Source of the DNA: an uncultured Eubacteriales bacterium
GTDB lineage: Bacteria; Bacillota; Clostridia; Christensenellales; Aristaeellaceae
DNA length: 37,138 bases
Direction of reading: 5' to 3'
NCBI GenBank assembly: GCA_902764915.1
Contig: CACWXY010000039.1
Coordinates: forward strand, 1 to 37,138
The notes below the pieces were generated by a model. The model searched no databases and was not told the origin of the DNA. It was given only the letters and a program-made list of their open reading frames with translations. Shown here one piece after another: positions 7,983-17,513 of the stretch. The position numbers and the translations under genes are program-made. Every line of letters begins with the position of its first letter. The stretch's first letter is position 1.

Positions 7983-8642
7983 ATGAATGGAAAATCTTTG
8001 ATTCTGCGATGGCTGACGGATTACGATTTCAAGACAGTGCTGAGTGCCTCTGCTTCTCTGATCTTTACCTTGATCTTTGCCCTGTATAATGGTTTTCTGG
8101 GAATCTGGCATCAATCAGTCTGGCATGGAAGCATATGTGTGTACTATCTGCTGCTTGTCTGTATACGGGGAATGATTCTGCTTACGGAGAAAAAGGAGCA
8201 TGAAGAAGAGCGAGAACAGGAGGAGAGGCGACGGAGCCGTGTCTATCTCTGCGCCTCCCTGCTTCTTCTGGTACTCAATCTGAGCCTCATTGTTCCGCTT
8301 GCGTTACTGGTGAAACAGCAGAGAAATGTGCATCTGACGCTGATCCCTGCGATCGCCATGGCTGCCTATGCCTTTTACAAGCTGACGCTGGCATCCATTC
8401 ATCTGGCAAAGCGCAGAAAGAGCGGCAACTGTCTTGTGAGACTGCTGCGGTCCATCAATTTCATTGATGCGCTGCTGTCCATTATGACACTTCAGAATAC
8501 GCTGATTATGATCCATACCAGCGGGGAAGAAAACACAATGCTGGGTCTTACAGCCGTTACCAGCGGCATCATGTGGCTGATGATGGTCATACTGTCAGTC
8601 AGCGGACTGGTAACAGAAATGAAAAACAGGCGGCACACTTGA
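7983..8642 (+). CDS. Multi-pass membrane protein of unknown function
   Basis: A 219-residue protein that I do not recognise. It has about five or six hydrophobic segments: residues about 18-38, 48-66, 86-108, 117-137, a shorter one near 160-175, and 180-205. A strongly charged Glu/Arg loop (KKEHEEEREQEERRRSR) lies after the second segment and a short Lys/Arg tail at the C terminus, suggesting these face the cytoplasm. The start at 7983 follows a G-rich ribosome binding site (GGGGG at about 7971-7976). It lies downstream of thpR and upstream of a strong terminator. No catalytic motif is visible. Confidence 0.75.
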   Translation: MNGKSLILRWLTDYDFKTVLSASASLIFTLIFALYNGFLGIWHQSVWHGSICVYYLLLVCIRGMILLTEKKEHEEEREQEERRRSRVYLCASLLLLVLNLSLIVPLALLVKQQRNVHLTLIPAIAMAAYAFYKLTLASIHLAKRRKSGNCLVRLLRSINFIDALLSIMTLQNTLIMIHTSGEENTMLGLTAVTSGIMWLMMVILSVSGLVTEMKNRRHT

Positions 8643-8667
8643 ACATACAGGGAACAGAAACGAAGGA

Positions 8668-8703
8668 GGAACATCAGCGGAGATACGCGGATGTTCCTTT
8701 TTA
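8668..8703 (+). terminator. Rho-independent terminator
   Basis: GGAACATC (8668-8675) pairs with GATGTTCC (8690-8697) and is followed by TTTTT. It closes the thpR and membrane-protein transcript 25 bases after the last stop. Confidence 0.9.
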
Positions 8704-9014
8704 TTATGGCTATGCCTTTCGCCAGGGCGCAGGGCATTTGCAGGCAGCATCAAAACGGCAGAAGAGAAAACCCAGAGGTACCGGGTAAAGGACTGCATGC
8801 AGGACCATTTTTTTTCATTGCACAGAAAAGGTCCCTGATAAGACGGCCGTACTGTATGGAATATTGCACTGCGCTTGCGGCTTTCCCAAAATGGCACAAT
8901 CATCATTGTTCTGGTTGAATTAATGTTCAAATAGTACAAATGCTGGCGCACTTTTTCCATTTTGCGAATGGCGGGATTCTGAAATAATGCGGTCAGAGTG
9001 AGAAAGCGGGGAGG
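8704..9014. other. Upstream region of the GH5/ABC operon
   Basis: No gene is seen. It should contain the operon promoter. An AT-rich patch at 8895-8960 holds an inverted repeat TTGAA-N6-TTCAA (8915-8930) followed by TACAAA (8935-8940). This might be an operator for the YesN-type regulator encoded in the same operon, but no ideal -35/-10 pair is visible, as expected for an activator-dependent promoter. Confidence 0.35.
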
Positions 9015-9020
9015 ATGATT

Positions 9021-10373
9021 ATGGGATATCTGCAATGCAGAGGTAATCATTTTGAAGCAGATGGGAGAACGGTCATGCTCCGGGGATGGGCCTTCGGCTC
9101 ATGGATGAATTTCGAGCATTTTATGATCGGTCTTCCCGGTACGCATTCTCAGATCGTCGGTGCTTTCCGAAGGGTCTACGGAATGGAGAAAACAGAAGCA
9201 TTTCTTGACCGTATGCTGGAAGCCATGGTGTCGGAGGCAGACATTGCATACCTGAAGCAGCTGGGCGTAAATTCAATCAGGATTCCATTCGGCTACCCCT
9301 ATCTTATGGACGATCTGCATCCCTATGTGCTTCGGCAGGAAGGGATGCAGCGGCTGGACCGTGTGGTGCAGCTGTGCGTGAAGCATCATATGTATGTGAT
9401 TCTGGACCTGCATTCCACACCCGGATCCCAGAATACGGACTGGCATTCTGATAATGAAACGGGTCAGGCGCTGTTCTGGAAGTATGGCGCATTTCAGGAT
9501 CAGGTGCTGTGGCTGTGGGAGCAGATTGCATCCCGCTATGCATCAGAGGAATGGGTTGCGGGGTATGATGTGATCAATGAACCTGGCTACGATGTTTCAG
9601 CGGAGGCGATCAACGGTTTTTACAGCAGGGCCATAGAGCGGATCCGGCGTGTGGATCCGCATCATATCCTGTTCCTGGAAGGTACCGATTTCGGCAGAGA
9701 CTTCTCTGCTCTGGAAAGGCAGGAAGACACCAATATTGCCTATACCGTGCATTTCTATCCTTTTGTTCTGGAAGCGGATATATTGGACCCAGCGATGGAT
9801 GATGCAGATCGGAAGGCTGTTTTTACGAGGATCTTTGATCGTCAGCTTGCACAGGTGTACCGTCTGGAGCGCCCGATATGGTGTGGGGAATCCGGATACG
9901 AGATCCGGGATGGGCAGGAAGAATTATATGCCCGGTTACTGCTCCACAACATTGATCTGTGTGAGGCAAGAGGGATTTCCTGGAATCTGTGGACATATAA
10001 GGATGCACGGTGCATGGGGATTGTGATTCCTGCGGAGCAGACAGCCTGGATGCAGATGGTGCGCAGGCTGTCGGAAAAATGGACTCATCACGGCGAGGAA
10101 GCGATCTCCATGAAAGTGACAAAAGAAATCGGGGCGCGCTATTTTATGCCCCTGACTGATAAGCTTGCCTATGATCTGGATTTCCAGGTGCGCGCGGTGA
10201 TCCATGAGATTGCAGTGGAGCAACTGCTGATTCCCATGCTGCAGTCAATTCCATGGGATGAAATGTATGGGTATCCCGATGCGTTTCTATTTGCCAACTG
10301 TGACAGAAGAGAAACCGTCGTGGCCAAAATTCAACACTATATCTTGGACAAGGAGGAAACGGACATATGTTAA
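9021..10373 (+). CDS. GH5-family glycoside hydrolase (beta-glucanase type)
   Basis: A 450-residue GH5-like (TIM-barrel) enzyme, probably an endo- or exo-beta-glucanase. The N-terminal motif LRGWAFGSWMN and NSIRIPFGYPY are typical of the exo-1,3-glucanase/cellulase group; VILDLHSTPGSQN carries the conserved substrate-site region. The acid/base is Glu187 in DVINEPG and the nucleophile Glu290 in IWCGESGYE. There is no signal peptide, so it acts inside the cell on imported oligosaccharides. ATG 9021 is preferred over ATG 9015 because GGGGAGG at 9008-9014 would otherwise touch the start. A C-terminal extension of about 100 residues after the barrel has no motif I recognise. It overlaps the solute-binding protein gene by 7 bases, which ties it to the uptake system. 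Confidence 0.88.
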   Translation: MGYLQCRGNHFEADGRTVMLRGWAFGSWMNFEHFMIGLPGTHSQIVGAFRRVYGMEKTEAFLDRMLEAMVSEADIAYLKQLGVNSIRIPFGYPYLMDDLHPYVLRQEGMQRLDRVVQLCVKHHMYVILDLHSTPGSQNTDWHSDNETGQALFWKYGAFQDQVLWLWEQIASRYASEEWVAGYDVINEPGYDVSAEAINGFYSRAIERIRRVDPHHILFLEGTDFGRDFSALERQEDTNIAYTVHFYPFVLEADILDPAMDDADRKAVFTRIFDRQLAQVYRLERPIWCGESGYEIRDGQEELYARLLLHNIDLCEARGISWNLWTYKDARCMGIVIPAEQTAWMQMVRRLSEKWTHHGEEAISMKVTKEIGARYFMPLTDKLAYDLDFQVRAVIHEIAVEQLLIPMLQSIPWDEMYGYPDAFLFANCDRRETVVAKIQHYILDKEETDIC

Positions 10374-11677
10374 GAAAGTGGCTGGCCTGTGCTCTGGCAC
10401 TGGTGATGGTGCTGTCCCTGGGAATCTGCGGGGCAGAAGAGGCGTATACAGATCCCTGGAATCTGGTGGATCCCGATGTGAAAGCGGAGCTGACCATATA
10501 CCGCTATTATGCAGACGCAGACAAGGACAACATAGACTTTGCCATTGCGCAGATGAGCAAGAAGTATCCGAACCTGACCTTCAATATTGAGGCACGCATT
10601 GGCTCGGACGGAGAAGCGCTCCGTGAGTGGGCGGCTGTCGGTGAGTTGCCGGATATTTTTGAAATCAACAGCCAGGACGTATTTGATCTGCTGAAGAACA
10701 ATGGTGATCTGTACATCATGGATGATGTTGTGGAGAAAACCGGATTCTATGATCTGTTCAGCAATGGCGAGGCGGCAAAGGCTGCCAGGACCAATGCGGA
10801 CGGACACCAGTATGGGTTTGGCTGCGAGGCCAGTAACCTGGGCTGTCTGTGGTACAACAAGGAACTGTTTGAGGAACTGGGGATCCAGGAACCCACCAAC
10901 TATGATGAATTCAAGACAGTCATCGCGGCTCTGCGTGCGGCCGGCAAGACCCCGATTTCTCTGTTTTCTGCGGAAAAATGGCCGGGCACTACGCTGTACT
11001 CCTGGGCCAGTATTGCTGAAGGTGCCGTCAAGGGCGTTGATGCCATCAATGACGGTGAGGCGAAGATTACCGACGAACCCTATGTCAAGGCAGCGCAGAA
11101 ATTCCTGGAGATTGCGGGCATGGGTGCCTTCTCCTCCAGCGCGCTGACTACGAATTATCAGCAGGCGTATGAAGCCATGTACAACAAGGAAGCTGGCTTC
11201 TTCCTCAGCGGCGCCTGGTTCTTCCTAGGGCTGGAAGGCGACGGAATGGGCGAAACCATTGAATGGTGCAAATATAATCCCTTTGCCGATGCAGACAAGG
11301 CGGAAGAAGTGCGCTTCAATGCCTTTGGCGGTGTGCAGACAGAAATGAAATACTCCGTCAATACGAATCCGCCCTCCGGATTGGATCCTGAGACCGTGGC
11401 GATCCTGGGCGAAGAATTCGAGTGGTGGACCCGCGTATCTGCAGGTGTGAGCGGAGTCATGACGACTGCGATCGGGAACTTTGATTTCAAGGGATCAACC
11501 GGATATCAGGAGTACTATGATCTCTATGGTTCCTACACGACATTCACCAATTTTACAGGCGATCTGTCTGATGCGGAATTCCTGAACGTAATCGATACGG
11601 ACTGCGAGCTTGTCATCTCCGGAAACATTACGGATGCCGATGCCTTTATTCAGGATATCGCAAGTGCCGGTTACTGA
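10367..11677 (+). CDS. Extracellular sugar-binding protein of an ABC importer
   Basis: Family 1 solute-binding protein of 436 residues that would capture an oligosaccharide outside the membrane and hand it to the two downstream permeases. It has an N-terminal export signal (residues 1-22, MLRKWLA then a Leu/Val-rich core) and fold markers such as GELPDIFEIN, LGCLWYNKELFEELG and the TNYDEFKTVIAALRAAGKTPI stretch typical of sugar-binding proteins. The only Cys in the signal region is in LSLGICGAEE; Ile before Cys is a poor lipobox, so anchoring as a lipoprotein is doubtful and signal peptidase I cleavage is possible. The start is within the GH5 stop region, with AAGGAGGAAA upstream. A hairpin follows the gene and probably raises its expression relative to the permeases. 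Confidence 0.92.
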   Translation: MLRKWLACALALVMVLSLGICGAEEAYTDPWNLVDPDVKAELTIYRYYADADKDNIDFAIAQMSKKYPNLTFNIEARIGSDGEALREWAAVGELPDIFEINSQDVFDLLKNNGDLYIMDDVVEKTGFYDLFSNGEAAKAARTNADGHQYGFGCEASNLGCLWYNKELFEELGIQEPTNYDEFKTVIAALRAAGKTPISLFSAEKWPGTTLYSWASIAEGAVKGVDAINDGEAKITDEPYVKAAQKFLEIAGMGAFSSSALTTNYQQAYEAMYNKEAGFFLSGAWFFLGLEGDGMGETIEWCKYNPFADADKAEEVRFNAFGGVQTEMKYSVNTNPPSGLDPETVAILGEEFEWWTRVSAGVSGVMTTAIGNFDFKGSTGYQEYYDLYGSYTTFTNFTGDLSDAEFLNVIDTDCELVISGNITDADAFIQDIASAGY

Positions 11678-11693
11678 TCCAGCAGTGTATGAC

Positions 11694-11717
11694 GGCAGGG
11701 GTTATTCGACCCCTGCC
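11694..11717 (+). terminator. Intra-operon attenuating hairpin
   Basis: GGCAGGGGT (11694-11702) pairs with ACCCCTGCC (11709-11717), followed by TTTCC. The T-run is weak, so read-through into the permease genes is expected. Such hairpins after a binding-protein gene commonly set its higher abundance. Confidence 0.7.
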
Positions 11718-11744
11718 TTTCCTGCTTCGAAAAGGAGACAGCAT

Positions 11745-12632
11745 ATGAGTCCGATTTTCCGAAAGAACAGAGGGTGGCTGGTACTGTTCTCTCTGCCGGC
11801 GGTACTTTTGTTTCTCGTAGTGATGATTGTTCCTTTGTTTCAGTCCGTGTATTACAGTTTCTTTGAGTGGAACGGGCTGAGTACGGTTGCCTTCCGAGGA
11901 TGGGACAATTATACCCGTATGTTTACCGCGCGCGAGTTTGAGACATCGGCTGTTAACAGTCTGATGTATGCGATGGTACTGGTGATATATCAGGTGGGCA
12001 TGTCTCTGTTCCTGGCGTCCATCCTGACTCAGGCGCGTATTCGGGGGAAACAGCTCTTTCGGAATCTGTATTTTGTTCCTGTCCTGCTTTCCATCTCGGT
12101 TGTTGCCCAGCTCTGGAAATGGGTCTACAATCCGGAGTACGGGCTTATCAATCGTGTCGCGGAGCTTCTGGGCAGTCCCTGGCGGCAGAACTGGCTGAAT
12201 CGGCCCATGTCATCGCTTCTGGCTGTAGCTTTTGTGGAATGCTGGAAGGGCACAGGCTATATCATGCTGATTATCTATGCGGGTTTTCGAAATGTGCCGG
12301 ATGTGTACATGGAAGCGGCAGCGATTGACGGGGCATCCCCCTGGCAGCGGTTCTGGCATATCTCCATGCCGCTGGCAGCACCGACAGTGCGCATGACAGC
12401 GATCATGTGCCTGACCAATGGGTTCCGGGCGTTTGATACGACGTATCTGATGACCAAAGGTGGGCCGGGGTTTTATACGTACAATATGACAATCATGATG
12501 TATAACGCCATGATTACCCGCCATGATTATGGGTATGGAAGCGCCATCGCTGTTCTGATTGTTGTGGTATGCGTTGGCATAATGCTTCTCCTCAATCACC
12601 TTACGCGCCGTTTTGACGAGATCTATCAGTAA
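11745..12632 (+). CDS. Sugar ABC transporter permease (MalF/UgpA-like)
   Basis: Integral membrane permease of 295 residues with about six transmembrane segments. The EAA loop that contacts the ATPase is visible as EAAAIDGASPWQRFWHISMP at about residues 190-210. The start ATG at 11745 follows AAAGGAGA; the open frame extends upstream to 11610 but that part overlaps the binding-protein gene. It pairs with the next permease to form the membrane channel. No ATPase is encoded nearby, so a shared MsmX-type ATPase elsewhere in the genome is likely. Confidence 0.92.
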   Translation: MSPIFRKNRGWLVLFSLPAVLLFLVVMIVPLFQSVYYSFFEWNGLSTVAFRGWDNYTRMFTAREFETSAVNSLMYAMVLVIYQVGMSLFLASILTQARIRGKQLFRNLYFVPVLLSISVVAQLWKWVYNPEYGLINRVAELLGSPWRQNWLNRPMSSLLAVAFVECWKGTGYIMLIIYAGFRNVPDVYMEAAAIDGASPWQRFWHISMPLAAPTVRMTAIMCLTNGFRAFDTTYLMTKGGPGFYTYNMTIMMYNAMITRHDYGYGSAIAVLIVVVCVGIMLLLNHLTRRFDEIYQ

Positions 12633-12640
12633 AGAGGTGA

Positions 12641-13474
12641 ATGATGATGAAGCGAAATATGGTGCGGGGCATTCTTTACCTTTTTCTGATCCTGTATGCA
12701 ATTCTCTCATTGTATCCCCTGATCTGGATGGTTTTCTTTTCCTTCAAGGACAACAGTGAAATTTTTGTTACCAATCCCTTCGGCTTCCCCAAGGTATGGC
12801 ATGCAGAGAACTATCCGGCCGCGCTGGAAAGCTTTGATGCACTGACATATTTCAAAAACAGTCTGATTGTTGCGGCTTTGACCATTCTGATCGTGGAGAT
12901 TTCAGCGCTCATGTTCTGCTATGTTGTGTCCCGGGTCAGAACCCCTGTCACAAAGGCGCTGGGAATGATCATCCACTCGGGAATGTTTATTCCGGTGCAG
13001 GCTGTCATGATTCCGCTGATTATTGTGGTAAGACGGATGGGACTGACAAACTCCCTGTTCTCCGTGATTGTGCCGTACGCAGCCCTGGGACTCCCGTTCG
13101 CATGCTTTCTGTTCATGGGATTCTATCAGGGGCTTCCGCTGGAACTGGAAGAATCGGCTTATCTGGATGGGGCCAGCTTTCCCAGGATCTATTTCCGGAT
13201 TATTATGCCGCAGATGATTTCACCGATTGTGGTTCTGGTAATATACCAGTTCATGTCCTGCTGGAATGAGTATAATCTGGCGCTGATTCTCCTGACGAAA
13301 AAAACACTGAAAACGCTGCCGCTGGGACTTGTTACATTCTGGTCCAGCTATGAAGCGTCCTGGGGCGTGATCGGCGCAGCCATGGTGATGGCCAGCATTC
13401 CGGTGCTGATTATATATGTATTCTTCTCGGGAAAGATTACCGATGCCATGGCTGTGAGCGGAATGAAGAACTGA
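12641..13474 (+). CDS. Sugar ABC transporter permease (MalG/UgpE-like)
   Basis: Second permease, about 277 residues, six transmembrane segments, with the EAA-type loop EESAYLDGASFPRIYFRIIMP. It starts with three consecutive Met codons at 12641, 12644 and 12647; AAGAGGTGA at 12632-12640 is better spaced for 12644 or 12647, so the true start is one of these. The gap to the preceding gene is 8 bases, consistent with one transcript. It forms a heterodimer with the upstream permease. Confidence 0.92.
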   Translation: MMMKRNMVRGILYLFLILYAILSLYPLIWMVFFSFKDNSEIFVTNPFGFPKVWHAENYPAALESFDALTYFKNSLIVAALTILIVEISALMFCYVVSRVRTPVTKALGMIIHSGMFIPVQAVMIPLIIVVRRMGLTNSLFSVIVPYAALGLPFACFLFMGFYQGLPLELEESAYLDGASFPRIYFRIIMPQMISPIVVLVIYQFMSCWNEYNLALILLTKKTLKTLPLGLVTFWSSYEASWGVIGAAMVMASIPVLIIYVFFSGKITDAMAVSGMKN

Positions 13475-13490
13475 AAAGGGGGAAAACAGG

Positions 13491-15170
13491 ATGAAGCAGA
13501 AAAGCGGGAGCATACTGAAACGTATACGCTCTACCCTTGTCATCCCCTTTCTCTGCTTCATTCTCATCAGCAGTCTGCTGATGGTCTTTTATCGGGACAG
13601 AGCACTCAGGGAAATTGAGGCACAGTATCAGTATGAGGATCGGCTTCTGGCACAGGGCATGGAGGAAGAAATACTCAATACCAAGAACTGCACCAATATG
13701 ATTATCATTCATCTTAACGAAATGATGACAGATGAATATCTGGATGAAAACCTGTGCGCGATTCCCAATGCCCGCACCCAGATGCAGGTGGGACGATGCA
13801 TGCTGGATGCCTTTACCACCTTTGCCAATCTGAATCAGATCCTGATTGTCTGGAACAATGGGGCGGTGTTCTATGAGGATTGGACGACCAATTTCTTTAT
13901 TTCTTCCGGAAGCGGAGAACTGCTTACATTCCTTTCGTCTCTGGAACTGACGCGGTATGGAACCTGGTTTCCGGACCTGAAAGTAGACGAATACATGACC
14001 GGAGACGGCCCTGTCTTTGCCAAGACATTCACGCATGTCATGAGCGGAAAGCAGACGGGCTATATTCTTCTGAAGGTTTCGCCGATCTTTGCCTCTTTGG
14101 AGGATGTGAGTGCGAACCGGTATATGGAGCTGCGGGATGGAAAAGGGCGTGTAATTCGATCAAGCGAGGGCAGAGAGGTGTCGGACCGGCACAGGCTGTT
14201 TCTCAACCAGAATGCCGTGCTTCAGGACTGGGTACTGCAGTCAAGGACGGATCTCTCGGAAGATATAAGGCACACGGACAGTCTGGTACTGTGGGTGCTG
14301 GGACTCAATACGCTGCTCCTGCTCATGGTCTATCTGATTACCCATCATCTGCTGGTGCGAATGATCCGGCCGGTCAAGCAGCTGTCGGATCATATGGCCG
14401 GCAGCCTTCAGACACTTCCGCGGCCTACCCGCATATCCACCGGGAATGATGAGATCGGCGTACTCGTATCTCGCTTCAATGCCATGACAGAGCATAATCA
14501 ATACCTGGTAGGTCTTCTTCTGGAAGAAAAGAAGCATCAGGAACAGCTGAAGCTTTCGCTTCTGCAGGCACAGATTAAACCGCATTTTCTGTATAACACC
14601 CTGGATACCATCTACTGTCTGTCGGAAATGGGACAGAGGGAAGAGGCAAGCCGCACGACAAAGCTGCTTTCGGACTATTACCGGCACGTGCTGAGCCATG
14701 GCCTGGAGTGTGTTACGCTGCAGGAAGAGATTACCCATGTGAAGGATTATCTGGAGATTCAGTCCATACGCTACAGCGGGATGATGGAGTATCGAATCCT
14801 GCAGGATGATGAGCTTCCGGAGATTCAGATTCCCAAGCTGACGCTGCAACCGCTGGTAGAGAATGCGATCTATCACGGGATTAAGCCGCTGGGACGAAAG
14901 GGGCATCTGACGGTTTCTATACACTGTATGCAACCGGGGGTGGAGATACGAATCATTGATGACGGCGCGGGCTTTTCTCAGGCGGAACTGGAGTGCATAC
15001 TGGCACAGCCGCCGTCGCAGGAAGCTGGTTTTGGACTGAAGAACGTTTATGAACGACTGAGACTGTATTATGCAGACGCATTCTCCCTGTGTGTGGAGTC
15101 TATGGACGATGAAAGTGAGAATGCAGGCACCTGCCTTTTGCTGTGTCTGCCGGGTGAAAAACAGGTGTAA
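13491..15170 (+). CDS. YesM-type sensor histidine kinase
   Basis: Membrane sensor kinase of 559 residues. A transmembrane helix at about 15-35 and a second at about 265-285 enclose an extracellular sensor region. A HAMP-like linker follows (MIRPVKQLSDHM; DEIGVLVSRFNAM). The His_kinase domain contains the phosphorylated His365 in QIKPHFLYNTLD. The HATPase domain has LVENAIYHGIKP (N box) and DDGAGFS plus GFGLKNVYERL. This family phosphorylates AraC-type YesN regulators encoded next door and commonly senses extracellular carbohydrates, sometimes through the binding protein. It lies 16 bases after the permease gene and 18 bases before the regulator gene. Confidence 0.95.
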   Translation: MKQKSGSILKRIRSTLVIPFLCFILISSLLMVFYRDRALREIEAQYQYEDRLLAQGMEEEILNTKNCTNMIIIHLNEMMTDEYLDENLCAIPNARTQMQVGRCMLDAFTTFANLNQILIVWNNGAVFYEDWTTNFFISSGSGELLTFLSSLELTRYGTWFPDLKVDEYMTGDGPVFAKTFTHVMSGKQTGYILLKVSPIFASLEDVSANRYMELRDGKGRVIRSSEGREVSDRHRLFLNQNAVLQDWVLQSRTDLSEDIRHTDSLVLWVLGLNTLLLLMVYLITHHLLVRMIRPVKQLSDHMAGSLQTLPRPTRISTGNDEIGVLVSRFNAMTEHNQYLVGLLLEEKKHQEQLKLSLLQAQIKPHFLYNTLDTIYCLSEMGQREEASRTTKLLSDYYRHVLSHGLECVTLQEEITHVKDYLEIQSIRYSGMMEYRILQDDELPEIQIPKLTLQPLVENAIYHGIKPLGRKGHLTVSIHCMQPGVEIRIIDDGAGFSQAELECILAQPPSQEAGFGLKNVYERLRLYYADAFSLCVESMDDESENAGTCLLLCLPGEKQV

Positions 15171-15188
15171 GGATGCAGGAGGAAAAGG

Positions 15189-15959
15189 ATGCATAAGGTT
15201 TTGTTTGTGGATGATGAACCGATTTTTCTCGATTTCATGCAGAGAGTCATTGACTGGAAAAAGGAAGACTGTGAGATTGTCGGAACGGCAGAGGATGGAA
15301 GGACTGCCATGATGCTGATACAGCGCCTGATGCCCGATATCGCCTTCATAGATATTAATATGCCGCGCATGACCGGACTGGAAGTATGCGAATGGGTCAG
15401 AGCACGAAACAATCCGATGCATCTGGTCATTGTCACGGCGCATGATGAGTTTGCGTTTGCATATCAGGCGATTAAGCTTGGAATTGATGACTTCCTTCTT
15501 AAACCTTTCAGTCGGGAAGAACTGGAAAAAACACTGCACAAGGTTCTTTCCGGCAAGGCCTCGAAGGATCCAGCTGATCCACCCGGGGAGGAAGAAAGCT
15601 TGAATCCTACAAGGGATGAGATCATCGCTTCCATGATTGACGGGTATCTGGAAACACATTATCAGGATCCAACGCTTTCGTTGCAGGCAGTGGCAGAGGA
15701 ACTGAACTTTACCAGCGGTCACCTTCGGCGCATATACAAGAATGCGCGGCAGGAAACGTTCATGCACAAGCTGGAGGAGATTCGATTCAGAGAAGCCAAG
15801 AAACTGCTGCGGATGGGCATCTATCAGGGACAGGAAATCTCCGCGATGACCGGTTTTTCGGACCCGTTCTATTTCAGCAAGCGGTTTAAGCAGATCACGG
15901 GAATGACACCGACTGAATACCGCATTCTGTATCCGGCGGGCAAAGACAGGGAAGCATAA
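15189..15959 (+). CDS. YesN-type response regulator with AraC DNA-binding domain
   Basis: A 256-residue regulator. The receiver domain (residues 1-120) has the acidic pair in FVDDEP, the phospho-acceptor Asp55 in FIDINMP and the conserved Lys in DDFLLKPF. The C-terminal AraC domain (about 150-252) has two helix-turn-helix units, the second seen as SAMTGFSDPFYFSKRFKQITG then MTPTEYR. It is the partner of the kinase just upstream and most likely activates this GH5/ABC operon. AGGAGGAAAAGG precedes the start. Confidence 0.95.
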   Translation: MHKVLFVDDEPIFLDFMQRVIDWKKEDCEIVGTAEDGRTAMMLIQRLMPDIAFIDINMPRMTGLEVCEWVRARNNPMHLVIVTAHDEFAFAYQAIKLGIDDFLLKPFSREELEKTLHKVLSGKASKDPADPPGEEESLNPTRDEIIASMIDGYLETHYQDPTLSLQAVAEELNFTSGHLRRIYKNARQETFMHKLEEIRFREAKKLLRMGIYQGQEISAMTGFSDPFYFSKRFKQITGMTPTEYRILYPAGKDREA

Positions 15960-16030
15960 GTGCCGGAAGGATGTAATCCGGTGGTGCCCGTATTATCTGT
16001 CTGTACTCGCAGGACAATGGCTAAAGCAAT

Positions 16031-16054
16031 AAGAGGGGAGCCCCTCTTTTTATT
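16031..16054 (+). terminator. Rho-independent terminator
   Basis: AAGAGGG (16031-16037) pairs with CCCTCTT (16042-16048) around a GAGC loop and continues into TTTTATTT. It ends the GH5/ABC/YesMN operon and lies between convergent genes. Confidence 0.85.
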
Positions 16055-16118
16055 TGCCGATGGAAAAAACGTTCCCGAGCGAAGCATACGGAAGCGTGCA
16101 CTGCGATCCATAGTATGC

Positions 16119-17513
16119 TTACACCTGGATCTGTGCCCATTTTCCGGTGTGCCAGCGCCATTTTCCAAGCCCGTAGCAGAGCAGCGTGTCAGAAATCATG
16201 GCGATCCAGACACCCACCAGATCGAGATGGAACACATAGACCAGAAGACCGGCGACAGCCGGACGGATCAGTGCGACACCGATAAATGTACTGACAGCGG
16301 TAAAGCGTGCATCCCCGGCTCCGCGCAGGGCGGAATTATAGACAAAGCGCGTGTTGGAAAGCGGATTGGCAACGGCAATGATGCGCAGCACGACAGCGGC
16401 CAGTGTAATGACCTGGGTTTCCTGACTGTAGATCCCGGCAATGGCGCCTCCCAGGAAAAAGATAATGACGGCAACGAGAAAAGACAGGACATATCCCATG
16501 CGGATAGCCTGCCGGGTGTACCAGCGGGAAAGGTCCGGCCGGCCACGCCCCAGCGTCTGTCCTGTCAGGGTTGTGGCGGCAATGCCGAAGGACATGCCGG
16601 TTGTGAAGGACATGGACTGGATGTTCATGGCGATATTGTGTGAGGCGTAGGAAATGTCCCCCAGGGATGTGACGATCAGGGTAAAGAGCATCATACCCAC
16701 GCGCATGATCACCTGCTCCAAGAGAGCTGGCGTACCGATGCGTGAGACGCGCCGGATCATATCCCCATCGATCCGGACATGGTGCATGCCCCGAAGAGTG
16801 ACAAACTGCCTGCCGCTCAGCAGCCAGTACAGACAGAAGCACAGTGCCACACCCTGCCCGATGACGGTAGCGATGGAAGCGCCTTTGACGCCGAGCGCAG
16901 GGAAACCGAGATGCCCCTGAATCAGCAGATAGTTCATGATGACATTGACGATATTGGCGGCACTGTTGGAATAGAAGGCAGCCCGTGTATTCCCGGCGCC
17001 GCGCAGGGCCGCGTTCATGATAAACGTAAGCCCCAGCATGGGAAAGCCATAGATCTGTACGTGAAAATAGGCAAAGGCATCCTGAATGGTGGATTCCGCA
17101 ATGTTCTTTCCGGCAATGAAACGGATCAGCGGCTGATACCACACCAGCATGGCGATACTGATGAGGAGAATAATGGCCAGTGCCAGCAGGATCGACTGCC
17201 GAAGCGCATGATTCGCTTCTTCGCGGTTGCCGGCACCTTTTGCGCGGGCTACCAGCGCCGTTGTACCCGTGCCCAGTGCCATAAACGCGGAAAAGACAAT
17301 AAAGCGGGGCTGCGTGCAGAGACTGACAGCATTTATCGCGCCGGTTCCAAGGGCAGAAACCATGATCGTGTCGGCCATGGAAACCAGGGTAGCCAGTATG
17401 TTTTCTCCCAGTGCGGGCCACATCAGCTGCAGGATCAGCCTGCTCCGCTCTCCGGTGTTTTCGGTTTCGATATCAATGATGGATCGGCGTCTGCGTGTTT
17501 CCTTGGCTTCCAT
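16119..17513 (-). CDS. MATE family efflux transporter
   Basis: Multidrug/cation exporter of the MATE family, 464 residues with about 12 transmembrane segments. The N-terminal core reads LMWPALGENILATLVSMADTIMV, and there are internal MATE landmarks such as AALRGAGNTRAAFYSNS, its second-half counterpart SALRGAGDARFTAVSTF, and SFGIAATTLTGQTLGRGRPDLS. It is expected to use a proton or sodium gradient to expel cationic compounds. The start at 17513 follows a modest AAAGG ribosome binding site. A charged N-terminal tail rich in Arg and Glu precedes the first helix. It is probably transcribed on its own or with the chromate transporter genes lying upstream on the same strand. Confidence 0.93.
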   Translation of the reverse strand: MEAKETRRRRSIIDIETENTGERSRLILQLMWPALGENILATLVSMADTIMVSALGTGAINAVSLCTQPRFIVFSAFMALGTGTTALVARAKGAGNREEANHALRQSILLALAIILLISIAMLVWYQPLIRFIAGKNIAESTIQDAFAYFHVQIYGFPMLGLTFIMNAALRGAGNTRAAFYSNSAANIVNVIMNYLLIQGHLGFPALGVKGASIATVIGQGVALCFCLYWLLSGRQFVTLRGMHHVRIDGDMIRRVSRIGTPALLEQVIMRVGMMLFTLIVTSLGDISYASHNIAMNIQSMSFTTGMSFGIAATTLTGQTLGRGRPDLSRWYTRQAIRMGYVLSFLVAVIIFFLGGAIAGIYSQETQVITLAAVVLRIIAVANPLSNTRFVYNSALRGAGDARFTAVSTFIGVALIRPAVAGLLVYVFHLDLVGVWIAMISDTLLCYGLGKWRWHTGKWAQIQV

